Below, one piece after another: positions 33,139-42,213 of a stretch of 64,000 nucleotides of DNA. Source of the DNA: Amycolatopsis decaplanina DSM 44594 (GTDB taxonomy: Bacteria > Actinomycetota > Actinomycetes > Mycobacteriales > Pseudonocardiaceae); contig NZ_AOHO01000079.1 in assembly GCF_000342005.1 (NCBI RefSeq), positions 1-64,000 on the forward strand, written 5' to 3'. The notes beneath the pieces are model-generated. The model saw only the letters and a list, made by a program, of their open reading frames with translations, ran no database searches and was not told the DNA's origin. A program made the translations under genes and the position numbers. The number at the start of each line of letters is the position of its first letter. Positions within the stretch are counted from its first letter, which is position 1.

Positions 33139-34245
33139 ATGCTTTGGTTGCTCAAATCCCGTGAACGCAAGGCCATCTTCGCCCTGTCGAAGGAAGCGAA
33201 ACGACGAGGAATGGAGATCGACGAGCTCACCGCGAGCATGACGCCGGAAGAGCTCCTGGCGATGCTGCCGCCGAAGAAGCCCAAGTTCAAGGGGAGAATC
33301 CCGAACGTCACGCGCTGGGGCCTCCCGGCCGATGGCGAGGTGTCGACCAAGGAGTACTGGATCGACGAGGAGATCCTCGCCGTCCAGGAGTCGACCGGCC
33401 GCGGCGACTGGGAGGGCGCCGCCGCGCTGCTGGCGTCGACCTGGGGTGACTGGGACCGTCGCAACCAGGTGAACGGCGCGCTCGGCGAGGCCGCCGCGAA
33501 GGACGACGAGTGGCTGCGGGCGTGGCGCAAGGCCCGTCCCGGCGACCCGGGCGCCGCGCTCGTCAACGCGGAGTCGCTGGTGCACGTGGCATGGGAGGTG
33601 CGCAGCGGGCTGATGGCGAAGCACGTTTCCGAAGAGCAGTTCGCCGCGTTCTTCCGGGTGCTGGAGCAGGCCGAAGAGGCCGCGCACGAGGCGGCGGAGC
33701 TAGCCCCCGAGGATCCGACGCCGTGGGTGACCGCGCTCGCGATCGCGATGGGGCGGCAGTACGAGAACGACCAGTACCTGCGGGTCTGGGCGGAGCTCGT
33801 CGAACGCGACCCGCAGCACCGCGGGGCGCACACGCGGGCGCTGCAGTACTGGTGCCCGAAGTGGTTCGGGTCGGCCGAGCTGATGTGGGAGTTCGCCGAG
33901 AGCGCCGCGGCGAAATCGCCGAAGCTGGCTCCGCTGCTGCTGATCGCCGCGCACGAATCCGAGTTCCAGGACGTTCCGGCGTGGCGCGACCCGAGGGTCT
34001 CCGGCGCGCTCGACGGGATCGTGGCGTGGCTCAACGGCGAAGGCCGCGACCACCCGGCGACGCGGGGAGACCGGGCGTACGCGGCGAAGGCGCTCGTGGA
34101 GAACGGGCGCTTCGACGAGGCCGTCGAGCAGTTCCGGTACTTGGGGACGCGGGCGGACGGCGGGATGTGGGCCTACAGCGGGGACGCCCGGGGCGAGTTC
34201 CTCGCCACCCGCTACGCGGCCTGCGCCGGCGCCACGAAGCCCTGA
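33139..34245 (+). CDS. TPR/DUF4034-like protein
   Basis: 368 residues, helical, soluble. Alanine/Trp-rich helix pairs (RGDWEGAAALLAS, AALVNAESLVHVAWEVR, TRALQYWCPKWFGSAELMWEF) look like TPR-type repeats, and the WCPKWFGS stretch recalls DUF4034. Function unknown. Starts 9 bp after the M48 gene stop, so the two are probably co-translated and may work together. Confidence 0.75.
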   Translation: MLWLLKSRERKAIFALSKEAKRRGMEIDELTASMTPEELLAMLPPKKPKFKGRIPNVTRWGLPADGEVSTKEYWIDEEILAVQESTGRGDWEGAAALLASTWGDWDRRNQVNGALGEAAAKDDEWLRAWRKARPGDPGAALVNAESLVHVAWEVRSGLMAKHVSEEQFAAFFRVLEQAEEAAHEAAELAPEDPTPWVTALAIAMGRQYENDQYLRVWAELVERDPQHRGAHTRALQYWCPKWFGSAELMWEFAESAAAKSPKLAPLLLIAAHESEFQDVPAWRDPRVSGALDGIVAWLNGEGRDHPATRGDRAYAAKALVENGRFDEAVEQFRYLGTRADGGMWAYSGDARGEFLATRYAACAGATKP

Positions 34246-34320
34246 CGCGATCAGTCACCTACTTGCGGCGGTCCTCGGACTCGACGCGCAAGCGCGAGCG
34301 CAAGTAGGTGACTGATTGCG
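34246..34320. repeat. Long inverted repeat, family B-related variant (convergent gene ends)
   Basis: 22-base arms 34246-34267 and 34299-34320, one mismatch, 31-base loop. Arm reads CGCGATCAGTCACCTACTTG. It shares the border CGC(A/G)AT and the TTGCGG inner part with family B but has a different middle, as if family members keep the frame and change the core. Confidence 0.8.
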
Positions 34321-34328
34321 GAGGGGGG

Positions 34329-35369
34329 TCAGGAGTGGGCGGCGATCAGTTCGGCGATCTGCACGGCGTTGAGCGCCGCGCCCTTCCGCAGGTTGTCGTT
34401 CGACAGGAACAGCACCAGGCCGCGGCCGCCGTCGACGCCCGGGTCCGTCCGCAGCCGCCCGACGTAGGACGGGTCCTGGCCGGCGGCCTGCAGCGGGGTC
34501 GGGATGTCCGACAGTTCGACGCCGGGAGCACCGCTCAGCAGCTCGGTGGCGCGGACGACCGAAAGCGGCCGCGAGAACTCCGCGTTGATCGAGATCGAGT
34601 GCCCCGAGAACACCGGCACCCGCACACAGGTGCACGAGACCAGCAGCTCCGGGATGCTCAGGATCTTGCGGCTCTCGTTGCGGAACTTCTTCTCTTCGTC
34701 CGTCTCGAACAGCCCGTCGTCCACAATGGACCCGGCCAGCGGGAGGACGTTGTGCGCGATGGGCCGCGCGTACTTCTTCGGCTCGGGGAAGGTCACCGCC
34801 GCGCCGTCGTGGGTCAGCGCGCCCGCGTTCGGCGCCGCCGCGGCGAGCTGGCCTTCCAGCTCCTCGACGCCGGCGAGCCCGCTGCCGGACACCGCCTGGT
34901 AGGTGCTGGCGACCAGCCGCACCAGGCCCGCTTCGGCGTGCAGCGGCTTGAGCACCGGCATCGCGGCCATGGTGGTGCAGTTGGGGTTCGCGATGATCCC
35001 CTTGCGCGCTTCCTTGATGGCCTCCGGGTTGACCTCGCTGACGATCAGCGGGACGTCCGGGTCCATGCGCCAGGCCGACGAGTTGTCGATCACCGTGGCA
35101 CCGGCCGCGGCGAACCGCTCCGCCTGCGCCTTGGAGGTCGAGCCGCCTGCCGAGAACAGCGCGATGTCCAAACCGGACGGGTCCGCGGTCGTCGCGTCCT
35201 CGATGACGATTTCCTCGTCCTGCCAAGGAAGCTTCGAACCGGCGGACCGCGCCGAAGCGAAGTACCGCATTTCGGCGACCGGGAAACCCCGTTCGGCCAG
35301 CAGACGGCGCATGACGCCACCGACCTGACCGGTCGCCCCGACCACGCCTACCCGCAAACCTTCCGACAT
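34329..35369 (-). CDS. asd: Aspartate-semialdehyde dehydrogenase
   Basis: 346 residues. NADP-binding GATGQVGGVMRRLL at the N-terminus, catalytic Cys in NPNCTTMAAM, and the C-terminal GHSISINAEFSRP substrate loop. Converts aspartyl-phosphate to aspartate semialdehyde for lysine, methionine, threonine and diaminopimelate. Its ATG overlaps the lysC stop by one base (TGATG), so translation is coupled. Confidence 0.97.
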   Translation of the reverse strand: MSEGLRVGVVGATGQVGGVMRRLLAERGFPVAEMRYFASARSAGSKLPWQDEEIVIEDATTADPSGLDIALFSAGGSTSKAQAERFAAAGATVIDNSSAWRMDPDVPLIVSEVNPEAIKEARKGIIANPNCTTMAAMPVLKPLHAEAGLVRLVASTYQAVSGSGLAGVEELEGQLAAAAPNAGALTHDGAAVTFPEPKKYARPIAHNVLPLAGSIVDDGLFETDEEKKFRNESRKILSIPELLVSCTCVRVPVFSGHSISINAEFSRPLSVVRATELLSGAPGVELSDIPTPLQAAGQDPSYVGRLRTDPGVDGGRGLVLFLSNDNLRKGAALNAVQIAELIAAHS

Positions 35370-35887
35370 CAGCGACCACTCCCCGCGTAGACGACGGCTT
35401 CTTCGTCGCCGCCGAGTTCGAACGCCTCGTGGATCGCGCGCACCGCGTCGTCGAGCTGCGCGTCCCGGATCAGCACCGAGATCCGGATCTCCGAGGTGTT
35501 GATGATTTCGATGTTGACGCCCGACTGCGCGAGCGCCTCGCAGAACGTCGCCGTGACACCGGGGTGCGAACGCATCCCCGCGCCGACGAGCGACACCTTG
35601 CCGACGTGGTCGTCGTAGAGGACCGACTCGAAGCCGATCTCGTCCTTGATCTTCTCCAGCGACTGCACGGCCTTGGCCCCGTTGGCCTTCGACAGCGTGA
35701 AGGTGATGTCGGTGCGGCCCGAGACGGTGCTCGACACGTTCTGCAGCACCATGTCGATGTCGATCTCGTTGTCGGCGATCACCCGGAAGATCCTGGCGGC
35801 GGCACCGGCGGTGTCGGGCACGCCGGTCACCGTGATCTTGGCTTCGGAGCGGTCGTGCGCCACACCGGTGATCAACGCTTGTTCCAC
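35369..35887 (-). CDS. lysC: Aspartokinase beta subunit from an internal in-frame start
   Basis: GTG at 35887-35885 in PVEQALITGV is preceded by GAGGAGATCCCC, a good Shine-Dalgarno. The product would be 172 residues, exactly the length of the beta subunit made from an internal start in C. glutamicum lysC, and it contains both ACT domains. Seen: the site. Inferred: that it is used. Confidence 0.6.
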   Translation of the reverse strand: MEQALITGVAHDRSEAKITVTGVPDTAGAAARIFRVIADNEIDIDMVLQNVSSTVSGRTDITFTLSKANGAKAVQSLEKIKDEIGFESVLYDDHVGKVSLVGAGMRSHPGVTATFCEALAQSGVNIEIINTSEIRISVLIRDAQLDDAVRAIHEAFELGGDEEAVVYAGSGR

Positions 35888-36634
35888 GGGGATCTCCTCG
35901 ATAGAACCGGTCACCGTGGTGCCCGGCTTGTCACTGTAGGAAGAACGGACTCGGATCGGGACGCCGTAACGGCGCGCGTACTCCACCGAGCGCAGGTGCA
36001 GGATCTTCGATCCGCTCGCGGCGAGCTCCAGCATCTCCTCGTAGGCGATGGTGTCGAGCTTGCGGGCGTCGGACACGACCCGGGGATCGGCGGTGTACAC
36101 ACCGTCCACATCGGAATAGATCTCGCAGACGTCGGCGTTCAGCGCGGCGGCCAGCGCGACGGCCGTGGTGTCCGAACCGCCGCGGCCGAGGGTGGTGATG
36201 TCCTTGGTGTCCTGTGACACGCCCTGGAACCCCGCCACCAGCGCGATGTAGCCCTGGTCGAGGGCTTCCGTCACCCGGCTGGGGCTGACGTCGATGATCC
36301 GCGCGTTGCCGTGCACCGACGTCGTCACCACACCGGCCTGTGAGCCGGTGAACGACCAGGCCTCCGCGCCCTGCGCCGAAATCGCCATCGCCACCAGCGA
36401 ATTGGAGATGCGCTCACCCGCTGTGAGCAGCATGTCCATCTCGCGTTCCGGTGGCGCCGGGTTGACCTGCTGAGCCAGGTCGAGCAGCTCGTCCGTCGTG
36501 TCGCCCATGGCGGAGCAGACGACGACCACGTCGTTGCCCGCCTTCTTGGTGGCGACGATACGTTCCGCGACGCGTTTGATCCGGTCGGCACTTTCCAGCG
36601 ACGAACCGCCGTACTTCTGGACCACGAGGGCCAC
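35369..36634 (-). CDS. lysC: Aspartokinase (alpha subunit)
   Basis: 421 residues, identical in length to the corynebacterial alpha subunit. Kinase lobe with VQKYGGSSLE and TLGRGGSDTTAVALA, then two ACT domains that bind lysine/threonine (feedback control). GTG start with GAGGAGG upstream. First enzyme of the aspartate family and coupled to asd. Confidence 0.97.
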   Translation of the reverse strand: MALVVQKYGGSSLESADRIKRVAERIVATKKAGNDVVVVCSAMGDTTDELLDLAQQVNPAPPEREMDMLLTAGERISNSLVAMAISAQGAEAWSFTGSQAGVVTTSVHGNARIIDVSPSRVTEALDQGYIALVAGFQGVSQDTKDITTLGRGGSDTTAVALAAALNADVCEIYSDVDGVYTADPRVVSDARKLDTIAYEEMLELAASGSKILHLRSVEYARRYGVPIRVRSSYSDKPGTTVTGSIEEIPVEQALITGVAHDRSEAKITVTGVPDTAGAAARIFRVIADNEIDIDMVLQNVSSTVSGRTDITFTLSKANGAKAVQSLEKIKDEIGFESVLYDDHVGKVSLVGAGMRSHPGVTATFCEALAQSGVNIEIINTSEIRISVLIRDAQLDDAVRAIHEAFELGGDEEAVVYAGSGR

Positions 36635-36663
36635 GCCCGAACCTCCTCGACGGGCCGGGCGTG

Positions 36664-36686
36664 CTCCTGGTGGGCACCGAGGAGCC
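36664..36686 (-). promoter_or_regulatory. Hairpin in the lysC 5' region
   Basis: GCTCCT/AGGAGC arms with inner GGTG/CACC pairing around a 2-base loop, 29 nt ahead of the lysC start. It could affect ribosome access. A further imperfect repeat CCTCGTAAGTGG / CCACTTCGAGG lies at 36739-36770. No lysine riboswitch pattern is seen. Confidence 0.3.
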
Positions 36687-36861
36687 CCCGCGTCCCTTAT
36701 TTGGGCGAAAGCCTACCGGGGTCACGCACGCCCGCCACCCTCGTAAGTGGTCCTGACCACCACTTCGAGGACTCCCCGAAGTAAATCTTCCTTGACACCA
36801 ACGAAATAGTCGAAGGCCTTTCACTTTAGTGACGGAGAGCACGCCTTGTTAGGGTCCGCCA

Positions 36862-37458
36862 ATGCACAAACCCGCCCAGACGAGTACCCCCATCGCGTCG
36901 ATCCTGGCCGACAGGTGGAGCCCGCGCGCCTACGACGAGTCCGCCACCGTCACCGATGACCAGGTCCGCGCGCTGCTCGAAGCGGCCCGCTGGGCGCCGT
37001 CGTTCGGCAACACCCAGCCCGCCCGCTACCTGGTCGGCCCGCGGGGCACGCCGTCGTTCGACCGCATCCTCTCGACGCTCAACTCGGGCAACCGCGCGTG
37101 GGCCCATCGCGCCGGGCTGCTGCTGATCGGCGTGATGGTGACCACGAACGAGAAGGGCGAAGTCCCGTACGCCGAGTACGGGCTGGGGCTGGCGAGCGAG
37201 AACCTCGTGCTCCAGGCCGTGGACCTCGGCCTGATCGCACACCAGATGGCGGGCTTCTCCGCCGAAGCGGCGAAGGACTTCTTCGGGCTCCCCGACGAAG
37301 TGATCCCCAAGGTCGCCATCGCGGTCGGCTCGCCCGCGGACCCCTCGGTGCTCGAAGAGGACTGGCGGATCGAGCGCGAGAAGGCGCCGCGCGAGCGAGT
37401 CCCTCTGGCTGAATTCGCCTACGCCGACGCTTGGGGCACGAGCGCCTTCTCCGACTGA
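36862..37458 (+). CDS. Nitroreductase family FMN oxidoreductase
   Basis: 198 residues. DRWSPRAYDESATVTDDQVRALLEAARWAPSF is the typical N-terminal FMN-binding pattern (Arg-Ser-X-Arg type), with FGLPDEVIPKVAIAVG near the end. Dimeric flavoenzyme that reduces nitro compounds or quinones. Its last 40 bp overlap the 3' end of the convergent MFS gene. Confidence 0.9.
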   Translation: MHKPAQTSTPIASILADRWSPRAYDESATVTDDQVRALLEAARWAPSFGNTQPARYLVGPRGTPSFDRILSTLNSGNRAWAHRAGLLLIGVMVTTNEKGEVPYAEYGLGLASENLVLQAVDLGLIAHQMAGFSAEAAKDFFGLPDEVIPKVAIAVGSPADPSVLEEDWRIEREKAPRERVPLAEFAYADAWGTSAFSD

Positions 37459-38888
37459 GGGAGCCAGCGCAGGGCGAGGATCCCGAGCCCGACGTGCAGC
37501 AGGCTGAGCACCGCGACGGCGGTGTGCAGGCCGGCGACGAAGGCCTCCTTCGCGTCAAGGACGGCCGTGGGCGCGATACCGGGACGCTGCAGGGTTTCGC
37601 CGAGTGTGGGCGCGAGGTCCGGACCGGCCAGACGGAACACCACCGCGGCGAGCGAGCCCATGAGCGCGATCCCCAGCGCGTTGCCGATCTCATTGCTCGT
37701 CTCGGCGATCGCGCCCGCCGCTCCCGCCCGTTCGGCGGGCACCGCGGCGACGGCCGTGTCCGCCACCATGCTGAACGAGATGCCGTAGCCGATACCGGAG
37801 ACCATCGTCGAGGCGACGTACCAGCCCGTCCCGCCCGTGACCCCGGTCATGAGCAGCAGCGCCAGCCCGGCGGCGATGGAGAAGTGGCAGACGGTCAGTG
37901 CCGCGCGTTCGCCGATCCGTTCGGCCAGCGCGGGCGTGACGACGCAGAGGGTCGTGAGCACGGCCGCACCGGGCAGCGCCAGCAGTGCCGCGTGCAGGAC
38001 GGGCAGGCCGAGCACGGACTGCAGGTGGATCCCCGACAGGTACGCGGCCGCCGACCACGCCGCCAGTGGCAGCAGACCGGTGACGATCGCGATCGTGAAG
38101 ACGCGGTCGCGGAACAGGGAGAACTCGATCAGCGGGTACTCCAGACGCCGCTGTCGCCGGGCGAACCACACCAGCAGCCCGGTCCCGGTGATCGCCGTGG
38201 AGACCGCGACGGCGGACAGGCCGTCGGCGGCCGCGTGCTTGATCCCGTGGATCGCGAGCAGGAGACCGACCGCGGAGAGTACGACGCTCAGCACGTCGAC
38301 GCGGCCCTTACCGGTGGCCCGCGCCTCCCGCAGCAGCGCCGGCGCGAGTGCCAGGAACACCGCGATCACCGGCAGGTTGACCAGGAAGACCGAGCCCCAC
38401 GGGAACCGCTCCAGGAGAACACCGCCGACGACCGGGCCGATCGCGAAACCGGCGGCGAACGCGGCCGCGAAGACGCCGATGGCCCGCGCCCGTCGGCGTG
38501 GATCGGTGAAGAGCTCGCTCAGCACGGCCAGCGCCGACGGCAGCAGCGTCGCTCCCGCCAGTCCCATCAGGGCACGGAACGCGATCAGCAGTTCCGGATT
38601 CGGGGCGAACGCCGCGCCCGCCGAACCGATGCCGAACACCGCGGCGCCGATCATCAGCAGCTTCAGCCGCCCGTACCGGTCGCCGATGTTGCCGAACGCG
38701 ATCAGCAGCGAGCCGACCGCGAAGCCGTAGACGTCCAGGATCCACAACGCCTGATCGGCCGTGGGGGTGAGCGCCTGGCTGATCCTGGGCATCGCGAGGA
38801 ACAGGATCGACCCGTCCATGGAGACCAGGAACACCGGGCAGAGGATCACCAGCAGGCCGAACCAGGCCCGGGTGTGCTGTCGTGTCAT
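37419..38888 (-). CDS. MFS transporter, DHA2 (14-TM) drug efflux type
   Basis: 489 residues from ATG 38888. Fourteen hydrophobic segments; DGSILFLAMPRISQAL in TM1 region and GDRYGRLKLL motif A are of the EmrB/QacA group. Likely exports toxic compounds. Divergent from the MmyB-like regulator across a paired operator at 38935-38961, so it is the probable target of that regulator. Confidence 0.92.
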   Translation of the reverse strand: MTRQHTRAWFGLLVILCPVFLVSMDGSILFLAMPRISQALTPTADQALWILDVYGFAVGSLLIAFGNIGDRYGRLKLLMIGAAVFGIGSAGAAFAPNPELLIAFRALMGLAGATLLPSALAVLSELFTDPRRRARAIGVFAAAFAAGFAIGPVVGGVLLERFPWGSVFLVNLPVIAVFLALAPALLREARATGKGRVDVLSVVLSAVGLLLAIHGIKHAAADGLSAVAVSTAITGTGLLVWFARRQRRLEYPLIEFSLFRDRVFTIAIVTGLLPLAAWSAAAYLSGIHLQSVLGLPVLHAALLALPGAAVLTTLCVVTPALAERIGERAALTVCHFSIAAGLALLLMTGVTGGTGWYVASTMVSGIGYGISFSMVADTAVAAVPAERAGAAGAIAETSNEIGNALGIALMGSLAAVVFRLAGPDLAPTLGETLQRPGIAPTAVLDAKEAFVAGLHTAVAVLSLLHVGLGILALRWLPQSEKALVPQASA

Positions 38889-38934
38889 GGCCTCGACGAT
38901 GTGACGGCGGCGGTACGTCGACCATCCCCGTGCC

Positions 38935-38961
38935 GTGGGTACACCCAGCGGGTACACCCAC
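38935..38961. promoter_or_regulatory. Operator with direct repeats GGGTACACCCA
   Basis: GGGTACACCCA occurs twice, at 38937-38947 and 38950-38960. The whole 27 bp (GTGGGTACACCC and GGGTACACCCAC around AGC) is also an inverted repeat. Sits between the divergent MFS and regulator genes, 31 bp before the regulator start. Very likely the binding site of the XRE-type regulator. Confidence 0.75.
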
Positions 38962-38991
38962 GCGGATCGCGAAGAATTTAGGCTCGGAGTC

Positions 38992-39831
38992 ATGGAAAGC
39001 CTCGGCGTGTACCTCAAGAGCCGTCGTGACCGGGTGACTCCCGCCGAGATCGGCCTGCGCACCTACGGCACGTCGCGCCGCGTGCCCGGTCTGCGCCGCG
39101 AGGAACTCGCCCAGCTCGCCGGGGTGAGCGCCGGGTACTACACGCGGCTGGAACAGGGCCTGGCCGAAACCGCATCACGGCAGGTGCTCGACGCACTCGC
39201 CCGCGCGCTCCGGCTCGACGACGTCGAGACCGGCCACCTGCACAACCTCGCCCGGCAGTCCGCCCTCCCCAAGCTGTCCGACCCCGGCCCGGAAGACCCG
39301 CATCCCCGGGTCCTCGCGCTGCTGGAGAACCTCGGCGAAGCCGTGCCCGCCCTGGTCTTCGGCCGTCGCGGCGACGTGCTCGCGTGGAACCACGCCGGGC
39401 ACGCGCTCATGGCCGGACACCTCGGCTTCGACGCTCCTTCGGATCCTGAACGGCGGCCGTCCCTGCCGCACATGTTCTTCCTCGACCCGCTCACCCGCGA
39501 CCTGCACCGCAACCGCGCCGAACTCGCCCGGATCCATGTCGCCTATCTGCGGTTGACCGCGGGCCGCTATCCCACCGACTCCCGGCTGGCCGGGCTCATC
39601 GGCGAACTTTCGATGCGCAGTGACGAGTTCGCGACGCTCTGGGCGACCGGCGATGTCGCCGACTGCACCGTCGGCACCATGCATCTTCGACACCCCACGG
39701 TCGGCGCGGTCAGCGTCGACTATCAGGTGTGGCTCCAGCCTGACAGCCCCGACCACCGGCTGGAGATCTACACGCCGAAGGACCCGGGTTCCGCCGACGC
39801 GGTGAAGATCCTGACCCAATTCGATCGCTAA
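38992..39831 (+). CDS. XRE-family regulator with MmyB-like ligand domain
   Basis: 279 residues from ATG 38992 (the longer frame covers the operator and is rejected). N-terminal helix-turn-helix RREELAQLAGVSAGYYTRLEQG, then a MmyB-like PAS-type sensory domain that binds fatty-acyl-like ligands in its family (FGRRGDVLAWNHAGHALM, HPTVGAVSVDYQVWL). Probably represses the divergent DHA2 exporter. Confidence 0.92.
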   Translation: MESLGVYLKSRRDRVTPAEIGLRTYGTSRRVPGLRREELAQLAGVSAGYYTRLEQGLAETASRQVLDALARALRLDDVETGHLHNLARQSALPKLSDPGPEDPHPRVLALLENLGEAVPALVFGRRGDVLAWNHAGHALMAGHLGFDAPSDPERRPSLPHMFFLDPLTRDLHRNRAELARIHVAYLRLTAGRYPTDSRLAGLIGELSMRSDEFATLWATGDVADCTVGTMHLRHPTVGAVSVDYQVWLQPDSPDHRLEIYTPKDPGSADAVKILTQFDR

Positions 39832-39840
39832 CCTGGGGCC

Positions 39841-40434
39841 ATGGGGGCTTTTCGCAGCGTTCTCCGCAACGAGTCACGGACGATGGCCGGGCTCTGGCTG
39901 TATCTCAGACGCCGGAAGGACGGTGTCGACGGGGACGCAGTGGCGGTGCCGTACGGCGCGGACGGCAAGTCGATCTTCATCGTGTTCGCGGTGGTGAGTG
40001 CCGTCGAAGCGGGCCTCTTCTGGCTGATCGACTTCGGCCTCGTCGTCGACCTTCTGCTGCTCGCCCTAGGCGTGTACTCGGCGCTGCTGGTGTTCGGGGT
40101 CTACGCCGGCACCGTCGTCCGGCCGCACGTGATCTCCTCACGCGAGGTGCGGGTGCGCTACAGCTCGTTCTACGACGTGCGGATCCCGAGGGAGAACATC
40201 GCCGGGCTACGGCAGGTGAAAGAGAGCCACGATCCTCTCAAGGCGAAGCCTTTTCGCGACGAAACCTGGCTGAGCCACGACAATTTCTACGAGACGAACC
40301 TGGTCGTCGAGCTGCGTGAGCCGATCACGGTGACCCGGCCGCTCGGCAAGACCGAGACGGTCCGCGTCGTGAAGTTCCAGGCGGACGACCCGAAGGCCGC
40401 CGTCGACGCCTACGAAAGGCTCGGTGTCAGCTGA
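39841..40434 (+). CDS. Membrane protein of unknown function
   Basis: 197 residues: two membrane helices at about 44-65 and 70-92 following a cytosolic N-terminus, then a soluble C-terminal domain resembling PH-like (YdbT/PH_10) folds (SSREVRVRYSSFYDVRIPRENIAGLRQV). No enzyme motif. 9 bp after the regulator gene but possibly unrelated. Ends inside the convergent GAF-ANTAR gene by 8 bp. Confidence 0.7.
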   Translation: MGAFRSVLRNESRTMAGLWLYLRRRKDGVDGDAVAVPYGADGKSIFIVFAVVSAVEAGLFWLIDFGLVVDLLLLALGVYSALLVFGVYAGTVVRPHVISSREVRVRYSSFYDVRIPRENIAGLRQVKESHDPLKAKPFRDETWLSHDNFYETNLVVELREPITVTRPLGKTETVRVVKFQADDPKAAVDAYERLGVS

Positions 40435-41320
40435 GCCGGTACGTCCTGGCCACGATGGCACGGGAGAGCTCGGTGACACTCTCGTCCCGGGCGAAGGCGT
40501 GCGCGTGGATGAGTGCCAGAGCGTCGGCCGCCGAGCAGTCGTGGGTGGCCATCACGACCCCCGTGGCCTGGTGCGCCACGACGCAGAGGTCGACGTCGCC
40601 GAACAGCGGATGCACCGGAAGGCCGTCGTCCACGTCCAGGCGCACCGCCGGGTCCAACGCGGTGGTGGTCAGCACTTCGGCGAGCACCCCCACCGATCGG
40701 GCCACCTCGGCGTCCGGCTCGGGCTCGGACCGGTACGCGGTGAGGCTGCCCATCGGCGTCCCGGCGGGCCCCAGCCGGGCCGACACCACCGACCGGACGC
40801 CGAATTCCCTGGCGGCCGGGGCGAACTGGGGCCATCGGCTCACGAATTCCGGCTCGCCGCAGACGCCCGGTTTCACAAGCGTCCCCCGGGAAGGCCCTTC
40901 GCCGAGGGCGTATTCGAGGTCATGTGCCCTGGCGGCGATGGGATCCGACACCACGACCGACGCCTCGCTCCCGCTGATGCCGAACAGGGACACCGCCAGA
41001 CTCCGGATGCCGGACGCCTCGGCGGCCACCTTCATGAACGCCGGGGGCGAGCTGAAAGGTTCCTCGGGCAGGTCCGCCCAGCGCCCGATGGCGTCGAGAT
41101 AGCCGGCGTGCGTGTCCGCCGCGGCCCGGTGCTTGCGCTCGGTGGCGCGGTGCAGCTCCGCCATCCGCGAATGAAAGGGCCTCATCGAGGCGATGGCCGT
41201 CTCCATCAGGCTTTCGTGCCGCCTCGCGACTGCTGCGGCTCGATCCGCCCGCGCGCGCTCGTTGTCGATCAGTCCGCGCAGGGCGGTCGGATCGTACCGA
41301 CCACCGGTGCCGTCCCACAT
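40427..41320 (-). CDS. GAF-ANTAR transcription antiterminator-type regulator (minus)
   Basis: About 297 residues from ATG 41320 (an upstream ATG at 41377 would add 19). A helical N-terminus is followed by a GAF domain and an ANTAR RNA-binding helical tail (QATGVVMATHDCSAADALALIHAHAF). ANTAR domains bind paired RNA hairpins to prevent termination. Its partner gene lies divergently 139 bp away. Signal sensed is unknown. Confidence 0.85.
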   Translation of the reverse strand: MWDGTGGRYDPTALRGLIDNERARADRAAAVARRHESLMETAIASMRPFHSRMAELHRATERKHRAAADTHAGYLDAIGRWADLPEEPFSSPPAFMKVAAEASGIRSLAVSLFGISGSEASVVVSDPIAARAHDLEYALGEGPSRGTLVKPGVCGEPEFVSRWPQFAPAAREFGVRSVVSARLGPAGTPMGSLTAYRSEPEPDAEVARSVGVLAEVLTTTALDPAVRLDVDDGLPVHPLFGDVDLCVVAHQATGVVMATHDCSAADALALIHAHAFARDESVTELSRAIVARTYRLS

Positions 41321-41459
41321 GGGCGAATCGTACGCCTGCCGACGCTCGCCGAGAGGACCCGAACGGCTGAGCCTCATGAGGTTCCCCGTGAGCGTGCCGA
41401 GTACTACCGTCGATTCCCCAGTGCCCTCGATACCGTATTTCGCAGGAAGGCAGGATTTC

Positions 41460-42212
41460 ATGCAGAACCGCGAAAGATGGGTCGCCGACACGTTGGTCGA
41501 GCTGGCCGACACCTTGGTACCCGCACTCGATCCGAAGGACTATTGGCTCTACGTGACGGACCGTTACGCGCAACTGGTCCCCACGTCGTCCGTCCGGCTC
41601 GCCGTGGTCGGCGACCGCGCGGACCGCCCGATCATGGTGCACACCGATGAACGGCTCGAAAACCCGCCGCTCGCCCGGATCCTCGCCGAGGAAGGCCCCG
41701 GCGTGGACTGCCGCGCCGGGCGTGAGCCGGTTGTCAACGTGCTACTGGACGAAGCGCGAACACGCTGGAAACGACTGGCCCCCGCCGCTCTCTCGCTCGG
41801 TTTCCGCTCGGTACACGCGTTCCCGTTCAGCCGCCGCGAAGACGTCCTCGGCGACGTCACGATCCTGACCACGGAAACCGCTCCGCTGCCGATGGCCGAC
41901 CTGCAGGTCGCGGTCGCGCTCGCCGACGCGGCGACGATCGGCATGCTCAACCACCGCGCGATCGCCGGCCTTACCAGGACCTCCGAACAACTGCAGGTGG
42001 CGTTGGACAGCCGGGTGATCATCGAGCAGGCGAAGGGCATCGTCTCGGCTCAGCTGGAGATCGACCCGGGCGCGGCTTTCCGCCTGTTACGCCGCTACGC
42101 GCGCAGTCACAACCGCCGGATCAGCGACCTGTGCGAACTGATCGTCACCCGTCGCGTGACAGCGTCCGATCTGGTGGGTTCACTCCCCCGGACCACGACG
42201 CGCGTACGCTGA
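41460..42212 (+). CDS. GAF-ANTAR regulator (plus)
   Basis: 250 residues from ATG 41460. GAF domain (residues about 15-165) and ANTAR tail VIIEQAKGIVSAQLEIDPGAAFRLLRRYA. A Shine-Dalgarno GGAAGG precedes the ATG. Paired divergently with the other GAF-ANTAR gene; possibly both respond to the same signal. Adjacent to CheB/CheR-type genes. Confidence 0.88.
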   Translation: MQNRERWVADTLVELADTLVPALDPKDYWLYVTDRYAQLVPTSSVRLAVVGDRADRPIMVHTDERLENPPLARILAEEGPGVDCRAGREPVVNVLLDEARTRWKRLAPAALSLGFRSVHAFPFSRREDVLGDVTILTTETAPLPMADLQVAVALADAATIGMLNHRAIAGLTRTSEQLQVALDSRVIIEQAKGIVSAQLEIDPGAAFRLLRRYARSHNRRISDLCELIVTRRVTASDLVGSLPRTTTRVR

Positions 42213-42213
42213 C

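Noticed and set aside
36635..36861. Lysine riboswitch upstream of lysC
   Set aside because: No L-box core; actinobacteria generally lack it, only a small hairpin is visible.
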